Source: DASRFR01 sp035651455 (GTDB lineage: Bacteria; Acidobacteriota; Terriglobia; Terriglobales; Acidobacteriaceae). Taken from it: 64,000 nucleotides of DNA. Shown here piece by piece: positions 27,501 through 37,231 of the stretch. The position numbers and the translations under genes were made by a program. How positions within the stretch are numbered: position 1 is the first letter of the stretch; each line of letters starts with the position of its first letter. The notes below the pieces were generated by a model, which was not told where the DNA came from, did no database searches, and saw nothing but the letters and a program-made list of their open reading frames with translations. The stretch lies in contig DASRFR010000047.1 in the NCBI GenBank assembly GCA_035651455.1, positions 744,001 through 808,000 on the forward strand. Reading direction: 5' to 3'.

Positions 27501-28286
27501 TTACGGGAGACTCAGATCATCGCTCTCACGCACAGTGATGGTGCGGCTCTGCCCTCGATAGTTGTAGGTCAGCGTCAACACTTTATGCTTGTGCGGCGCA
27601 GGATCGCCGCCCATAGATTCGCCGTTGACGTGAACCGCTAACGTGCCATTCCTGATCATGCTCCGCAAGCGGCCAGCCACGTCCATGGCGTGACCCGGCA
27701 CTCCGTACGATGCGGAGATGATTTGCAGATCGCTGTAGCCCCCACCCGTGCCGCCGACGACGATAGGCGAGGCCACCAGGTTGAAGGGGGTTGTGCCGGG
27801 GATGCCATAGTGCGCATAGACGTCAAGCATGCGGTTCTGCATGCTGAGCACCTGTGCCTGGTCGTTGCGCTGCCGATAGGCAAGCCAACGCCGGTAATAG
27901 TCATCAAATCGCTGCTGATCGTCATCGTTGAGCCTTCCCTGCCACTGGCTATTGCCTCCGGAGTTGGTGCAGTTCGGACCACGATCGGTCATCTGCAGAT
28001 TGACATCGATCTTCTCCGGGTAAGAGTAGTCGTAAATGCGCCCACGATAGTCCCGGGCGCGAATGCGGAATTCCTTGGGCTGCTCGGGGGCAGGGTCCCC
28101 ACCCAGGCTGTAGTTGGTCGCGCGAAAACTCAGCATGCCGTTCTGAACCAACGACTGCACGCGGCAGGTGACATCCACACGATTTCCCTCCACGCCGTAA
28201 TCGGCGCTCAGCAGCGTAAGCGTCTGCGCGTGCACTGAAGCAGCCAGATATGGGATCACACAAAATAAAGCCAATCTAAAACGCAT
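27501..28286 (-). CDS. Secreted protein with two DNAJC11-C-like (DUF3395-type) domains
   Basis: A 261-residue exported protein (signal peptide ending at SVHAQ). It contains two copies of one domain, residues about 22-97 and about 183-261. Each has an (L/I)xSAxYGV(E/P)Gxxx(D)V segment, then (S)L/M-xxNG-x-L, GGDPAP, and a strand of the form YRGxxxxxxxxEkxDl. The pattern resembles the C-terminal domain of eukaryotic DNAJC11 (DUF3395), which is known there without a J-domain function of its own. A helical Gln/Arg-rich linker (about 105-165) separates the copies. GGAGG precedes ATG 28286. Function unknown; family call moderate. Confidence 0.6.
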   Translation of the reverse strand: MRFRLALFCVIPYLAASVHAQTLTLLSADYGVEGNRVDVTCRVQSLVQNGMLSFRATNYSLGGDPAPEQPKEFRIRARDYRGRIYDYSYPEKIDVNLQMTDRGPNCTNSGGNSQWQGRLNDDDQQRFDDYYRRWLAYRQRNDQAQVLSMQNRMLDVYAHYGIPGTTPFNLVASPIVVGGTGGGYSDLQIISASYGVPGHAMDVAGRLRSMIRNGTLAVHVNGESMGGDPAPHKHKVLTLTYNYRGQSRTITVRESDDLSLP

Positions 28287-28407
28287 GACGACCTCCGACG
28301 CGCATCGATGACGTACTCAGGAAAGCATAGGCGCGAATTGCGCGTGATCATCAGGAAAAGCAGCAGTGGAACCAAGAATGGGACGGTTTCGGGAATGCCG
28401 GCGTGCG

Positions 28408-29643
28408 TCAGGTGCGCTGGGATACTTTGTCGGCGCTCCGCGTTGCTAGTTTCCAGCACTGCTGGGCGATGGCCCAGTCTTCTTGGGCGCGAATGACGAG
28501 AACTCGCACTGCCGAGTTCGTGGCGGCAATGTCCTGGTCTGGGTCTGCGTGGTTGTTTAGCTGTGGATCGAGCTGCAGATTAAGGAATGCCAGATTTTCA
28601 CAGGTCGCAGCGCGAACCTCTGGCGAATTCTCGCCAATTCCGGCGGTGAAGATCAAGACGTCCAACCCGCCGAGAACTCCCGCCATGGCTCCAATGCCGG
28701 CGCGAAGCCGGTGCACATAGATGTCGAAAGCAAGTTGCGCCCGCTCGTTGCCCTTCCGCAGAGCGGAGAGAATGTCGCGCATGTCCCCAGATTCGCCGGA
28801 AACCCCGAGGAGCCCGGATTGTTTATTCAGGATGTCATCAAGCTGATCGCCCGTGAGCCTCTCCTGGCGCAGGAGGTACGTGAGAATGCCGGGATCGACC
28901 GAACCCGAGCGGGTGCCCATCATCAGACCTTCCAGAGGAGTAAAGCCCATCGTCGTGTCGATGCTTCTTCCGTCTCGAACGGCCGCCAGTGAACAGCCGT
29001 TGCCGAGATGACAACTGATGATGCGCAGGGATTTAAGTTCCCGGCGTAACATCTGCGCGGCTCGATGCACGCAATACTGGTGATTGATGCCATGAAATCC
29101 ATACCGCCGGATGCCGGCGGCGTACCACTTGTAGGGACCGGGATACACCGAGGCTGCTAATGGCATTTTGCGATGAAAGCCGGTGTCGAACACAGCGACT
29201 TGCGGTACGCGGCCGAGCAGAGTTTCGACAATTTCCATGCCTTCGAGTTCAGCGCGGTTGTGAAGCGGAGCGAAGGCTGCAACTTTTGCGATGGCCGACT
29301 TCACCGCATCGGTAATGACCACCGGCTCTTCGTATTGCGGGCCGCCGTGGACCACGCGATGACCGACCATGCCGATCTCCGAGGGAGACGACAGGGGGCC
29401 ATCGCTCTTTCCCCACAACGTGCTCAGCAGTTGGTCAATGGCATTCCGGCGGGAAGAGATCTTCAACGTCTGCTTGCGGCCATGTCCATTGCTGTCCTGA
29501 ATCGAGGCCTGGGCGGAGTCGCCGTTCCATTCGATTTTGCCCGCCCACAAACAACGCGGCGGGGTTTCGGGCAGGCTGTCGCCAATTTCGTACAAGCAGC
29601 TTTTCTGGCTGCTGGAGCCGGAATTAAGGACAAGAATCTTCAT
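28408..29643 (-). CDS. ackA: Acetate kinase
   Basis: Converts acetyl phosphate plus ADP to acetate plus ATP. The 411-residue protein has the ASKHA-fold N-terminus VLNSGSSSQKSCLY, the family segment FDTGFHRKMP, HGINHQYC and CHLGNGCSL, and the C-terminal FTAGIGENSPEVR. Two signature positions differ slightly from consensus (NSGSSSQK rather than NSGSSSxK with Ser-Leu-Lys), which is within the family range. It lies 35 nt after the phosphoketolase gene on the same strand, so the pair forms a unit that makes acetyl phosphate and then ATP. Confidence 0.93.
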   Translation of the reverse strand: MKILVLNSGSSSQKSCLYEIGDSLPETPPRCLWAGKIEWNGDSAQASIQDSNGHGRKQTLKISSRRNAIDQLLSTLWGKSDGPLSSPSEIGMVGHRVVHGGPQYEEPVVITDAVKSAIAKVAAFAPLHNRAELEGMEIVETLLGRVPQVAVFDTGFHRKMPLAASVYPGPYKWYAAGIRRYGFHGINHQYCVHRAAQMLRRELKSLRIISCHLGNGCSLAAVRDGRSIDTTMGFTPLEGLMMGTRSGSVDPGILTYLLRQERLTGDQLDDILNKQSGLLGVSGESGDMRDILSALRKGNERAQLAFDIYVHRLRAGIGAMAGVLGGLDVLIFTAGIGENSPEVRAATCENLAFLNLQLDPQLNNHADPDQDIAATNSAVRVLVIRAQEDWAIAQQCWKLATRSADKVSQRT

Positions 29644-29678
29644 GCGCTCGGGAGCTCAGCAGCCAGAAGTCAGCGCCG

Positions 29679-32075
29679 TCAATATGGCCAGGTCCAATTC
29701 TTCACCTCCGGCAAGTCATCGCCGTGTTCGTGCACATATTGGGTGTGTTTGACCAACTGGTTGCGCAGGAACTGCTTGAAGTGTGCTCCTATACGTTGCA
29801 GGCGCGGCACGCGATCGACAACATCGCCCGCCAGATGATAGCGGTCCAGATCGTTCAGGACCGTCATATCAAACGGCGTGGTAGTCGTTCCTTCTTCCTT
29901 ATAGCCGCGCACGTGAAAGTTGTCATGATTGCTACGGCGATAGGTAAGACGATGGATAAGCCACGGGTAGCCGTGATAGGCGAAAATCACCGGCTTATCG
30001 GTGCTGAACATGGAGTCGAAATCCCGATCGGAGATTCCGTGCGGATGTTCCGAGGGCGGCTGCAGGGTCATCAGGTCGACCACATTGACCACGCGGATCT
30101 TGATGTCCGGGAAATTCTGGCGAAGCAGGTCTACCGCGGCAAGTGTCTCCAGGGTCGGAACATCCCCGGCGCAAGCCATGATCACATCCGGCTCGCTTGA
30201 CTGATCGCTACTCGCCCATGACCAGATGCCGATTCCGTTGGTGCAGTGCTCAATGGCGGAAGGCATGTCGAGCCACTGCAGAGCGGGCTGTTTCCCGGCG
30301 ACAATTACGTTGACGTAATGCCGGCTGCGCAGGCAATGGTCCCCAACCGAGAGCAGGCAGTTGGCGTCGGGCGGCAGGTAGACGCGCACGATATCGGCTT
30401 TTTTATTCACGACGTAATCGATGAATCCGGGATCCTGGTGACTGAAGCCGTTGTGGTCCTGCCGCCACACGTGCGAAGTCAAAAGATAATTCAACGAAGA
30501 GATCGGCCGGCGCCAGGGAATGTTGCGCGTGACCTTGAGCCACTTCGCGTGCTGGTTGAACATGGAATCCACAATGTGAATGAATGCCTCATAGCAGGAG
30601 AACAGGCCGTGGCGGCCGGTGAGGAGGTAGCCCTCCAGCCATCCCTGGCACATGTGCTCGCTCAACATTTCCAGTACACGGCCGTTCACGGAAAGGTGCT
30701 CATCGACGGGCAGAAGCGGTTCCATCCATTCCTTGTCAGTCGCCTCATACAACGCTTCCAGACGATTCGACGCCGTCTCGTCCGGGCCGAAAACCCGGAA
30801 GTTCTTCGCTTCAAGATTCCGCTTCATGACGTCGCGCAAAAACGTACCGAGCACCCGGGTGGCTTCCGCCAACTCCGTCCCCGGCTTGTGCACCTGGACC
30901 GCGTAGTCCCGGAAGTCCGGCATAAGCAGATCTTTGAGCAGCAATCCGCCGTTGGCGTGTGGATTGGCCCCCATACGCCGCTCGCCTTTGGGAGCGAGTT
31001 CCGCCAGTTCGGAAATAAATTTGCCGTTCTCGTCGAAGAGTTCTTCCGGACGGTAGCTCTTCATCCAGTCTTCAAGAATCTTGATGTGTGCCGGCTTAGC
31101 CTGAAGATCGGCAACCGGAACCTGATGAGCCCGCCAGGTCCCTTCGACCGGCTTGCCGTCGACAAACTTGGGCCCGGTCCATCCCTTGGGGCTGCGCAAT
31201 ATGATCATGGGCCAGACTGGCAGGGCCTGCGGCTTCTGCGAGCGGGCGTCACGCTGGATTGACCCGATTTCCTGCATGATGATGTCGAGAGTGCCCGCCA
31301 TCAGCTGATGCATTTTTTCGGGCTCCTCCCCTTCGACGAAATAAGGCTTGTAACCGTAACCGGAAAACAATTGCGTGAGCTGGTCGTCGCTCAAACGAGC
31401 GAGTAGCGTGGGGTTCGCAATCTTGTAGCCGTTAAGGTGAAGAACTGGCAACACCGCTCCGTCGCGAGCGGGGTTTAAAAACTTATTAGAGTGCCAACTG
31501 GTGGCAAGCGGTCCAGTTTCCGCTTCGCCATCTCCCACTACGCACACGGCGAGGAGGTCGGGATTGTCAAACACGGCGCCATAGGCGTGTGCCAGCGAAT
31601 ATCCCAGCTCGCCGCCCTCGTGAATGGAACCGGGCGTTTCAGGTGCGACGTGACTGGGGATTCCGCCGGGAAACGAAAATTGCTTGAACAGCTTCCGCAT
31701 GCCCTCTTCGTTTTGCTGGATGTTGGGGTAAAGCTCGGTGTACGTCCCTTCGAGGTAAGTGTTGGCTACCAGGCCGGGACCGCCATGTCCGGGACCGGTG
31801 ATGTAGATCACGTTCAGGCCGTCGCGCTTGATCAGGCGGTTTATGTGAACATAAATAAAATTCAGGCCCGGTGTCGTGCCCCAATGTCCCAGCAGTCGCG
31901 GTTTGATGTGCTCGATCTTCAAAGGCTCGCGCAACAGCGGATTTTCACAGAGATAAATTTGGCCAACGGACAGGTAATTGGCGGCGCGCCAGTACGCGTT
32001 CATCTTCTGCAATTCTTCGGAGGAAAGAGGCTGAGTCGAAGTGCGAGGTGCTTCTGCGGTAGCGACTGGATTCAT
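29679..32075 (-). CDS. xfp: Xylulose-5-phosphate/fructose-6-phosphate phosphoketolase
   Basis: A thiamine-diphosphate enzyme that splits Xu5P or F6P with phosphate to acetyl phosphate and an aldose phosphate. The 798-residue length is standard. It shows GHWGTTPGLNFIYVH, the ThDP/phosphate-binding GPGHGGPG, GGELGYSLAHAYGA, VVGDGEAETGPLATSWH and QDHNGFSHQDPGF. Start ATG 32075 is preferred over a TTG-type start upstream at 32090 because GGAGAGG precedes it. It is divergent from the GH130-like gene and upstream of ackA; together they give the phosphoketolase bypass. Confidence 0.96.
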   Translation of the reverse strand: MNPVATAEAPRTSTQPLSSEELQKMNAYWRAANYLSVGQIYLCENPLLREPLKIEHIKPRLLGHWGTTPGLNFIYVHINRLIKRDGLNVIYITGPGHGGPGLVANTYLEGTYTELYPNIQQNEEGMRKLFKQFSFPGGIPSHVAPETPGSIHEGGELGYSLAHAYGAVFDNPDLLAVCVVGDGEAETGPLATSWHSNKFLNPARDGAVLPVLHLNGYKIANPTLLARLSDDQLTQLFSGYGYKPYFVEGEEPEKMHQLMAGTLDIIMQEIGSIQRDARSQKPQALPVWPMIILRSPKGWTGPKFVDGKPVEGTWRAHQVPVADLQAKPAHIKILEDWMKSYRPEELFDENGKFISELAELAPKGERRMGANPHANGGLLLKDLLMPDFRDYAVQVHKPGTELAEATRVLGTFLRDVMKRNLEAKNFRVFGPDETASNRLEALYEATDKEWMEPLLPVDEHLSVNGRVLEMLSEHMCQGWLEGYLLTGRHGLFSCYEAFIHIVDSMFNQHAKWLKVTRNIPWRRPISSLNYLLTSHVWRQDHNGFSHQDPGFIDYVVNKKADIVRVYLPPDANCLLSVGDHCLRSRHYVNVIVAGKQPALQWLDMPSAIEHCTNGIGIWSWASSDQSSEPDVIMACAGDVPTLETLAAVDLLRQNFPDIKIRVVNVVDLMTLQPPSEHPHGISDRDFDSMFSTDKPVIFAYHGYPWLIHRLTYRRSNHDNFHVRGYKEEGTTTTPFDMTVLNDLDRYHLAGDVVDRVPRLQRIGAHFKQFLRNQLVKHTQYVHEHGDDLPEVKNWTWPY

Positions 32076-32247
32076 GACGATCCTCTCCATACTAGTCTAC
32101 GTCGTTAGATTGGATTCGGAGCCGCTGGGTGGAGGAATTTGAAGTGACGGAAACGCGCCCGCGTGCGATACGATGTGAGCCTTCACGCAGCGGCGTGAGC
32201 CAAAATCAAACATGACGAAAGTTGCTGGAAGAGTTCTGAGGATTCGA

Positions 32248-33258
32248 ATGCAAGTAAACAGGAGGAAGCGACTCCTGACGGCGGCACGATCATCCGCGGC
32301 GATCATATTCGTTGCAGCCTCACTGTCACTCATTGCCGGCGCAGTGAGTGGACGCATTCCGCCTTTCGGTCTCTGGGAGCGTGCAAGCCAGAGGCCGACT
32401 TTGTCGCCTCAAGGCATTAGCTTCGAATCCGCCGGAGTTTTCAACCCAGCAGCCATAAAGCGCGGCGACCATTTTGTCATGCTGTATCGCGCACAGGACA
32501 AGAACGGAACGTCGCGCCTTGGATACGCATCCAGCCGAGACGGACTCCATTTCACGCGCCGCGCTGAGCCTGTCCTGGAGCCGGCGACTGAATACGAGAA
32601 AGATGGCGGCGTCGAAGACCCGCGGCTCGTACGGATCGGCAAATTGTTCTATCTCACATACACCGGGTACAACAAGCACGACGCCCAACTCTGCATGGCC
32701 ACCTCGACCGATCTGATTCACTGGGATCGCAAGGGAGTGATCCTGCCCGCTTACAAAGGAAACTGGAATACCGGGTGGACGAAGTCCGGCGCTATCGTGA
32801 CGCAGAAAGTCGGCGGCAAGTACTGGATGTATTATCTGGGAACCACTCCCGACAAGAACGACCAGATGGGTCTTGCTTCATCGCCAGACTTGCTGCACTG
32901 GACGGATGAGACGAAAACCCCGGTGCTCCCTCGCCGTCCAGGAATGTTCGACTCCCGGGTGGTTGAGCCCGGGCCGCCGCCGGTTATGACGAAAGATGGG
33001 ATCTTCCTCATTTACAACGGGGCGGACGACAAGCTCGTGTACCGAACCGGATGGGTGCTCTTCAATCGCAACGATCCGGCAATGGTTTTGGCGCGCTCCG
33101 AAGCCCCCATCTTTCAGCCCGGGACGGACTGGGAGAAAGTAGGACAAGTCCCGAATGTAGTGTTCGTAGAAGGCATGGTACGCCGAGGAAAAACCTGGCT
33201 TTTTTATTACGGCGGCGCAGATCAATACGTCGGAATTGCGACCGCTCCCGCGCTCTGA
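32248..33258 (+). CDS. GH130-like beta-propeller glycosidase/phosphorylase, membrane-anchored or exported
   Basis: A 336-residue protein with an N-terminal hydrophobic segment (SSAAIIFVAASLSLIAGAV) after a basic start, then a five-bladed-propeller domain of the GH130 type. The family signature is clear: ESAGVFNPAAI, MLYRAQD, SRLGYASSRDGLHF, GGVEDPRL (with the conserved Asp), FYLTYTGYN and ATSTDLIHWDRKG. GH130 enzymes act on beta-mannosides; phosphorylases are normally cytoplasmic, so the export signal suggests a hydrolase-type member or another location. Start ATG 32248 is preceded by GAGG at 6 nt; a longer frame starts at 32212. It is divergent from xfp. Confidence 0.8.
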   Translation: MQVNRRKRLLTAARSSAAIIFVAASLSLIAGAVSGRIPPFGLWERASQRPTLSPQGISFESAGVFNPAAIKRGDHFVMLYRAQDKNGTSRLGYASSRDGLHFTRRAEPVLEPATEYEKDGGVEDPRLVRIGKLFYLTYTGYNKHDAQLCMATSTDLIHWDRKGVILPAYKGNWNTGWTKSGAIVTQKVGGKYWMYYLGTTPDKNDQMGLASSPDLLHWTDETKTPVLPRRPGMFDSRVVEPGPPPVMTKDGIFLIYNGADDKLVYRTGWVLFNRNDPAMVLARSEAPIFQPGTDWEKVGQVPNVVFVEGMVRRGKTWLFYYGGADQYVGIATAPAL

Positions 33259-33345
33259 TTCACACCAATCTTGTTGTAAATTCGACACTTAGGTGCTTCC
33301 GGTAATCCCTTAAACGTTACGCAAGTTTTGCATAAATCAGAAGAG

Positions 33346-33361
33346 TTCGTGACATCACGAA
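33346..33361. promoter_or_regulatory. 16-bp dyad, candidate operator
   Basis: TTCGTGA-CA-TCACGAA is a perfect inverted repeat with 7-bp arms, in a 474-base gap (33259-33732) that has no confident gene. The same gap contains a short open frame with one membrane helix. The regulator is unknown. Confidence 0.35.
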
Positions 33362-33487
33362 TCCTAGGCCGGATATTCTGCCTATACCGAAACTTGGCGT
33401 GAGGCGAGGGGTTTGGGTCTGTACAGGAAGCGAAAATGCAGTTTTCCCTGTAGAAGCAATTGCAAGAAGGGCGGCATCCAAATAATC

Positions 33488-33646
33488 GTGATTGAGAAAC
33501 ACGAATCCGAGTCGTTGGCGCGTATTTACCAGCGCGATGTGTATGAGTCTCGCAGCTTTCTAATCGGGTTGACGAACGGGTTTCTCATGAACATCCTGCT
33601 AACCAGCATCCTGTACATTATCGTGCAGAATTGGATCTCTGCCTGA
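33488..33646 (+). CDS. Possible small single-pass membrane protein
   Basis: A 52-residue open frame from GTG 33488 (the frame is open to 33413). It has a charged N-terminus (EKHESESLARIYQRDVYESRS) and a hydrophobic C-terminal helix (NGFLMNILLTSILYIIVQNW). Codon composition fits, but the ribosome binding site is weak and I know no homologue. It is listed as tentative; the flanking DNA up to 33732 shows nothing else. Confidence 0.3.
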   Translation: MIEKHESESLARIYQRDVYESRSFLIGLTNGFLMNILLTSILYIIVQNWISA

Positions 33647-33732
33647 CACCTCGCCATTGTTGTCCCACTTCAAAATACGCTGATAACTTTTGACGGCTTC
33701 TCCGGCGATGCCGCAACATCTAAGAAATTTAT

Positions 33733-34455
33733 ATGTTTGCCTGGCCGAGAACCGCCCGACTCGTGCTTGTGTTTCTACTGCTCTTGTGGCTGCGCCCGCA
33801 GCTTTCGCCGGCAGCGGCTTCGAAATACCGCCTCATCTTTCAAAATCAGTACGTAGAGGTTTTTGATCTCGAACTGGATCGCGATCGCCAGGCTCCTATT
33901 CACGACAACCTGTACGACGTACTTTGGATTCCGCTGGATGGAGCGAATCTCGAACTGCAAGGGGTAGACGGTACACGCGAGCTCGAGCTGGGCGCGGGTG
34001 ACTTGCGCATCTTTCAGAAGCATGCCATGAAGTCGCTTTTAAACAAGACTGGAGGAACTATCCATGCCGTCGTAATTTACCTGAGACATGGAAGCGGATT
34101 CGCGAACTGCGGCTGTTTAAGTGAGGTGGAGAGGGCGATTTGCGGCTGCAGTGACGCAGGCCACCTTCCTGATATTTGGGCGCTGGCCGGTTCCGAATTC
34201 ACCCTGTCCCAGGCCACGCTACAGCCGGGCGACGCCCTCCGGGAGATCAGTGAAAGGGACGACACCCTGTTGGTAGCACTCCGCCCGTTAGATCTGAAAC
34301 ACGAGGTTAATGCGGGGCAGCGCGAAGAGTGGGCGCCCTCGGCGTCGACCCTAATTCATTTGGATACAGGAGAGGTCGAATGGCTGCAGAAGGGGAAACA
34401 TCATCTCACCAATGAAAGCAACAAACCTGCGCGCTTCATCAGCATCGAGTTCTAG
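33733..34455 (+). CDS. Exported cupin-like protein, unknown function
   Basis: A 240-residue protein with signal peptide (LVLVFLLLLWLRPQLSPAAA). The mature part looks like two beta-barrel halves of cupin type: residues about 30-115 (IFQNQYVEVFDLELDRDRQAPIHDNLYDVLWIPLDG) and about 160-240 (ALRPLDLKHEVNAG, LIHLDTGEVEWLQKGKHHLTNESN). Between them lies a Cys-rich loop, NCGCLSEVERAICGCSD. Some cupin metal-binding His are visible in the second half (KGKHHLTN). No enzyme activity can be assigned. It faces the TIGR03118 gene across a hairpin. Confidence 0.6.
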   Translation: MFAWPRTARLVLVFLLLLWLRPQLSPAAASKYRLIFQNQYVEVFDLELDRDRQAPIHDNLYDVLWIPLDGANLELQGVDGTRELELGAGDLRIFQKHAMKSLLNKTGGTIHAVVIYLRHGSGFANCGCLSEVERAICGCSDAGHLPDIWALAGSEFTLSQATLQPGDALREISERDDTLLVALRPLDLKHEVNAGQREEWAPSASTLIHLDTGEVEWLQKGKHHLTNESNKPARFISIEF

Positions 34456-34491
34456 ACCCGTTAACCCCTCACTTTGCAGTTACGGCTGGCC

Positions 34492-34514
34492 TGCGCCGCG
34501 GAACCCGCGGCGCA
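34492..34514. terminator. Perfect 10-bp hairpin between converging genes
   Basis: TGCGCCGCGG (34492-34501) pairs with CCGCGGCGCA (34505-34514) across a 3-nt loop. It lies between the 3' ends of the cupin-like (+) and TIGR03118 (-) genes. No U-tract on either side, so it may be a bidirectional terminator of the U-less kind. Confidence 0.5.
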
Positions 34515-34536
34515 AGCACAGCACTGGTGGCGATCA

Positions 34537-36105
34537 CTACTGGATCGTCAACGTCAATGGTGTCGAGTGACTGATCGCCCCGGACGTGCCGGTCACCATC
34601 ATCGTGATCGGACCCGTATTGTTGCTTCGCGAGGAACTGCCCCCACCACAGCCCACGAAAGTGAAAACGCCGGCCAGGAGAAGACCCAAAGCGAGCGTCC
34701 CGAGAACGCGGCTTACGGTTCGCGCCGTCGTCCCGGTCAAATGCTTGCGGTTTGCGAACACCATCCCAAAGACTCCCACACCCGACAACGATAGCCAGCC
34801 CATCAGGCCACTGGAGCTGTATCCAGACGGCACCATATACCCGGTTGGCACGGCAACTTTCATCGTCGAATCAGCGGTGCTTGATCCCGGCGTGATGGAG
34901 GACGGCGAAAATGTGCAGGCCAATCCGGGAGGCAAACCCGAGCAACTCAGCGCGATAGGGCTATTGAAGCCGCCCACCGCGGCAGAATCTACCGTGATGG
35001 ATGCGGATTGTCCAGCCGTGACAGTGGCCGACGTAGTCGAGAGCGATAACGAGAAATCAGCGTTTGCGGCCGCCGCGGGCACCAGGGTGGCAAACAATCC
35101 CTGGGTTTCATCGCTTCCACCCGCGGTGAAGTACAAAGTGTTCGGATCGCCCGTACCGCTCTGCCCGAATATCATGTCCCACAAGCCAGGATTCACGATC
35201 ACTTTGTTGGCGGAATCCGAGACCTGTCCCAGCGGTTTTCCCGTCATATCGAATGCGCTGATCGTCCCATCGCCGAAATTTCCAACCAGGATCGCGTTGG
35301 AAAACTGTCCGAAGTTTGCGGGAGTTTGCACCACGCCCCACGGTGCATTCAGGGTTCCACCAGTGGCGAATGTCTTCACGAAATTTCCGTTGACGTCGAA
35401 AATATCGACGACGCCGCTACCCGCGCCAGTGACTGGATCGTGCTTGGCTCCGTCCTGCATCGCGTAGGCCACATAAACCTGGTTGCCGACCACGTGAATG
35501 CCATGAGGTGAGAAGCCCGCCGGCAGGTTCGGATCGGTAAATGAACCCGCCAGTGAGGTCATTGTGAAATTGCGATCGATCACGTCTATCTTGCCGGAAT
35601 TAAAGTTCGCCGCCAGCAGGAAATTGCCGCTGCCGTTATTAACCAGCGCCAGCCCTTTATAGACTGCGCCGGCAGCGGAATTATCCAGCACATTAAGCGC
35701 GCTACTCGCCCCCGTCCAGTTGGCGATGATGCCGTCTTCTGTATCGAAAATGAATGCGGCGGCAGAAAAATCGGTGGTGGCATTGGCTACGATCCCGGTT
35801 GGACAGCCGGGGCTGCAAGGATTATTTGCGGCGCCGGGTATCGTCACTACGGTTGTTTGCTTATTGCCTTGGGCGTCGTAAACAGTCGATGTACCGCCAT
35901 TGTTGTTTGCGATCCAGAACGGATTTCCTGGCAGGATGGCAATCCCCCAGGAATTAGTCAGTTGAGAATCGGTATGAGTGGCAACGTTGGGCAGATTCGC
36001 TACCAGGTTGGTCTGCTGGTATCCAGACTGCTGAGCCGACAGTGTTGCAGCCATTGGAATAGCAGCGAGCAGCGCGACGAATATTGGAATTGCAAAAGAT
36101 TTCAT
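34537..36105 (-). CDS. TIGR03118 family secreted beta-propeller protein
   Basis: A 522-residue exported protein. The signal peptide is near residue 24. Residues about 28-350 carry the TIGR03118 pattern: YQQTNLVANLPNVATHTD, LTNSWGIAILPGNPFWIANNNGGTSTVYD (in part), GNFLLAANFNSGKIDVID and DGTISAFDMTGKPLG, a propeller-like repeat organisation. After about 355 there is a Ser/Thr-rich Ig-like segment (FSLSLSTTSATVTAGQSASITV), and near the C-terminus a membrane-like stretch and a Cys (GTLALGLLLAGVFTFVGCGGGSSS). Cell-surface location is likely; no substrate is known. Confidence 0.85.
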   Translation of the reverse strand: MKSFAIPIFVALLAAIPMAATLSAQQSGYQQTNLVANLPNVATHTDSQLTNSWGIAILPGNPFWIANNNGGTSTVYDAQGNKQTTVVTIPGAANNPCSPGCPTGIVANATTDFSAAAFIFDTEDGIIANWTGASSALNVLDNSAAGAVYKGLALVNNGSGNFLLAANFNSGKIDVIDRNFTMTSLAGSFTDPNLPAGFSPHGIHVVGNQVYVAYAMQDGAKHDPVTGAGSGVVDIFDVNGNFVKTFATGGTLNAPWGVVQTPANFGQFSNAILVGNFGDGTISAFDMTGKPLGQVSDSANKVIVNPGLWDMIFGQSGTGDPNTLYFTAGGSDETQGLFATLVPAAAANADFSLSLSTTSATVTAGQSASITVDSAAVGGFNSPIALSCSGLPPGLACTFSPSSITPGSSTADSTMKVAVPTGYMVPSGYSSSGLMGWLSLSGVGVFGMVFANRKHLTGTTARTVSRVLGTLALGLLLAGVFTFVGCGGGSSSRSNNTGPITMMVTGTSGAISHSTPLTLTIQ

Positions 36106-36297
36106 TGTTTTTCTCCCGTTTCCGCGACTGCGACCAACTGATTCTCAGCACCGGGGTGGCAGGGCGCGTTCACTTCGCTGAGAGTAGCCGCCACACAGTT
36201 TGCCGTTGTCATGACCCTGTCTCTGGCATGTAAAACTCTGGTAGGAATTGCTCGTTTTTGGCCGATATGAATGCTGACCTTAAGCTAAAATCGCTGC

Positions 36298-37230
<933 letters not shown>

Positions 37231-37231
37231 C

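Noticed and set aside
30246..31262. A long rightward frame opposite phosphoketolase
   Set aside because: Antisense to conserved phosphoketolase motifs, with no ribosome site.
33311..33322. TTAAACGTTACG, resembling the LacI-type dyads
   Set aside because: It is not symmetric outside AACGTT and no sugar gene starts near it.
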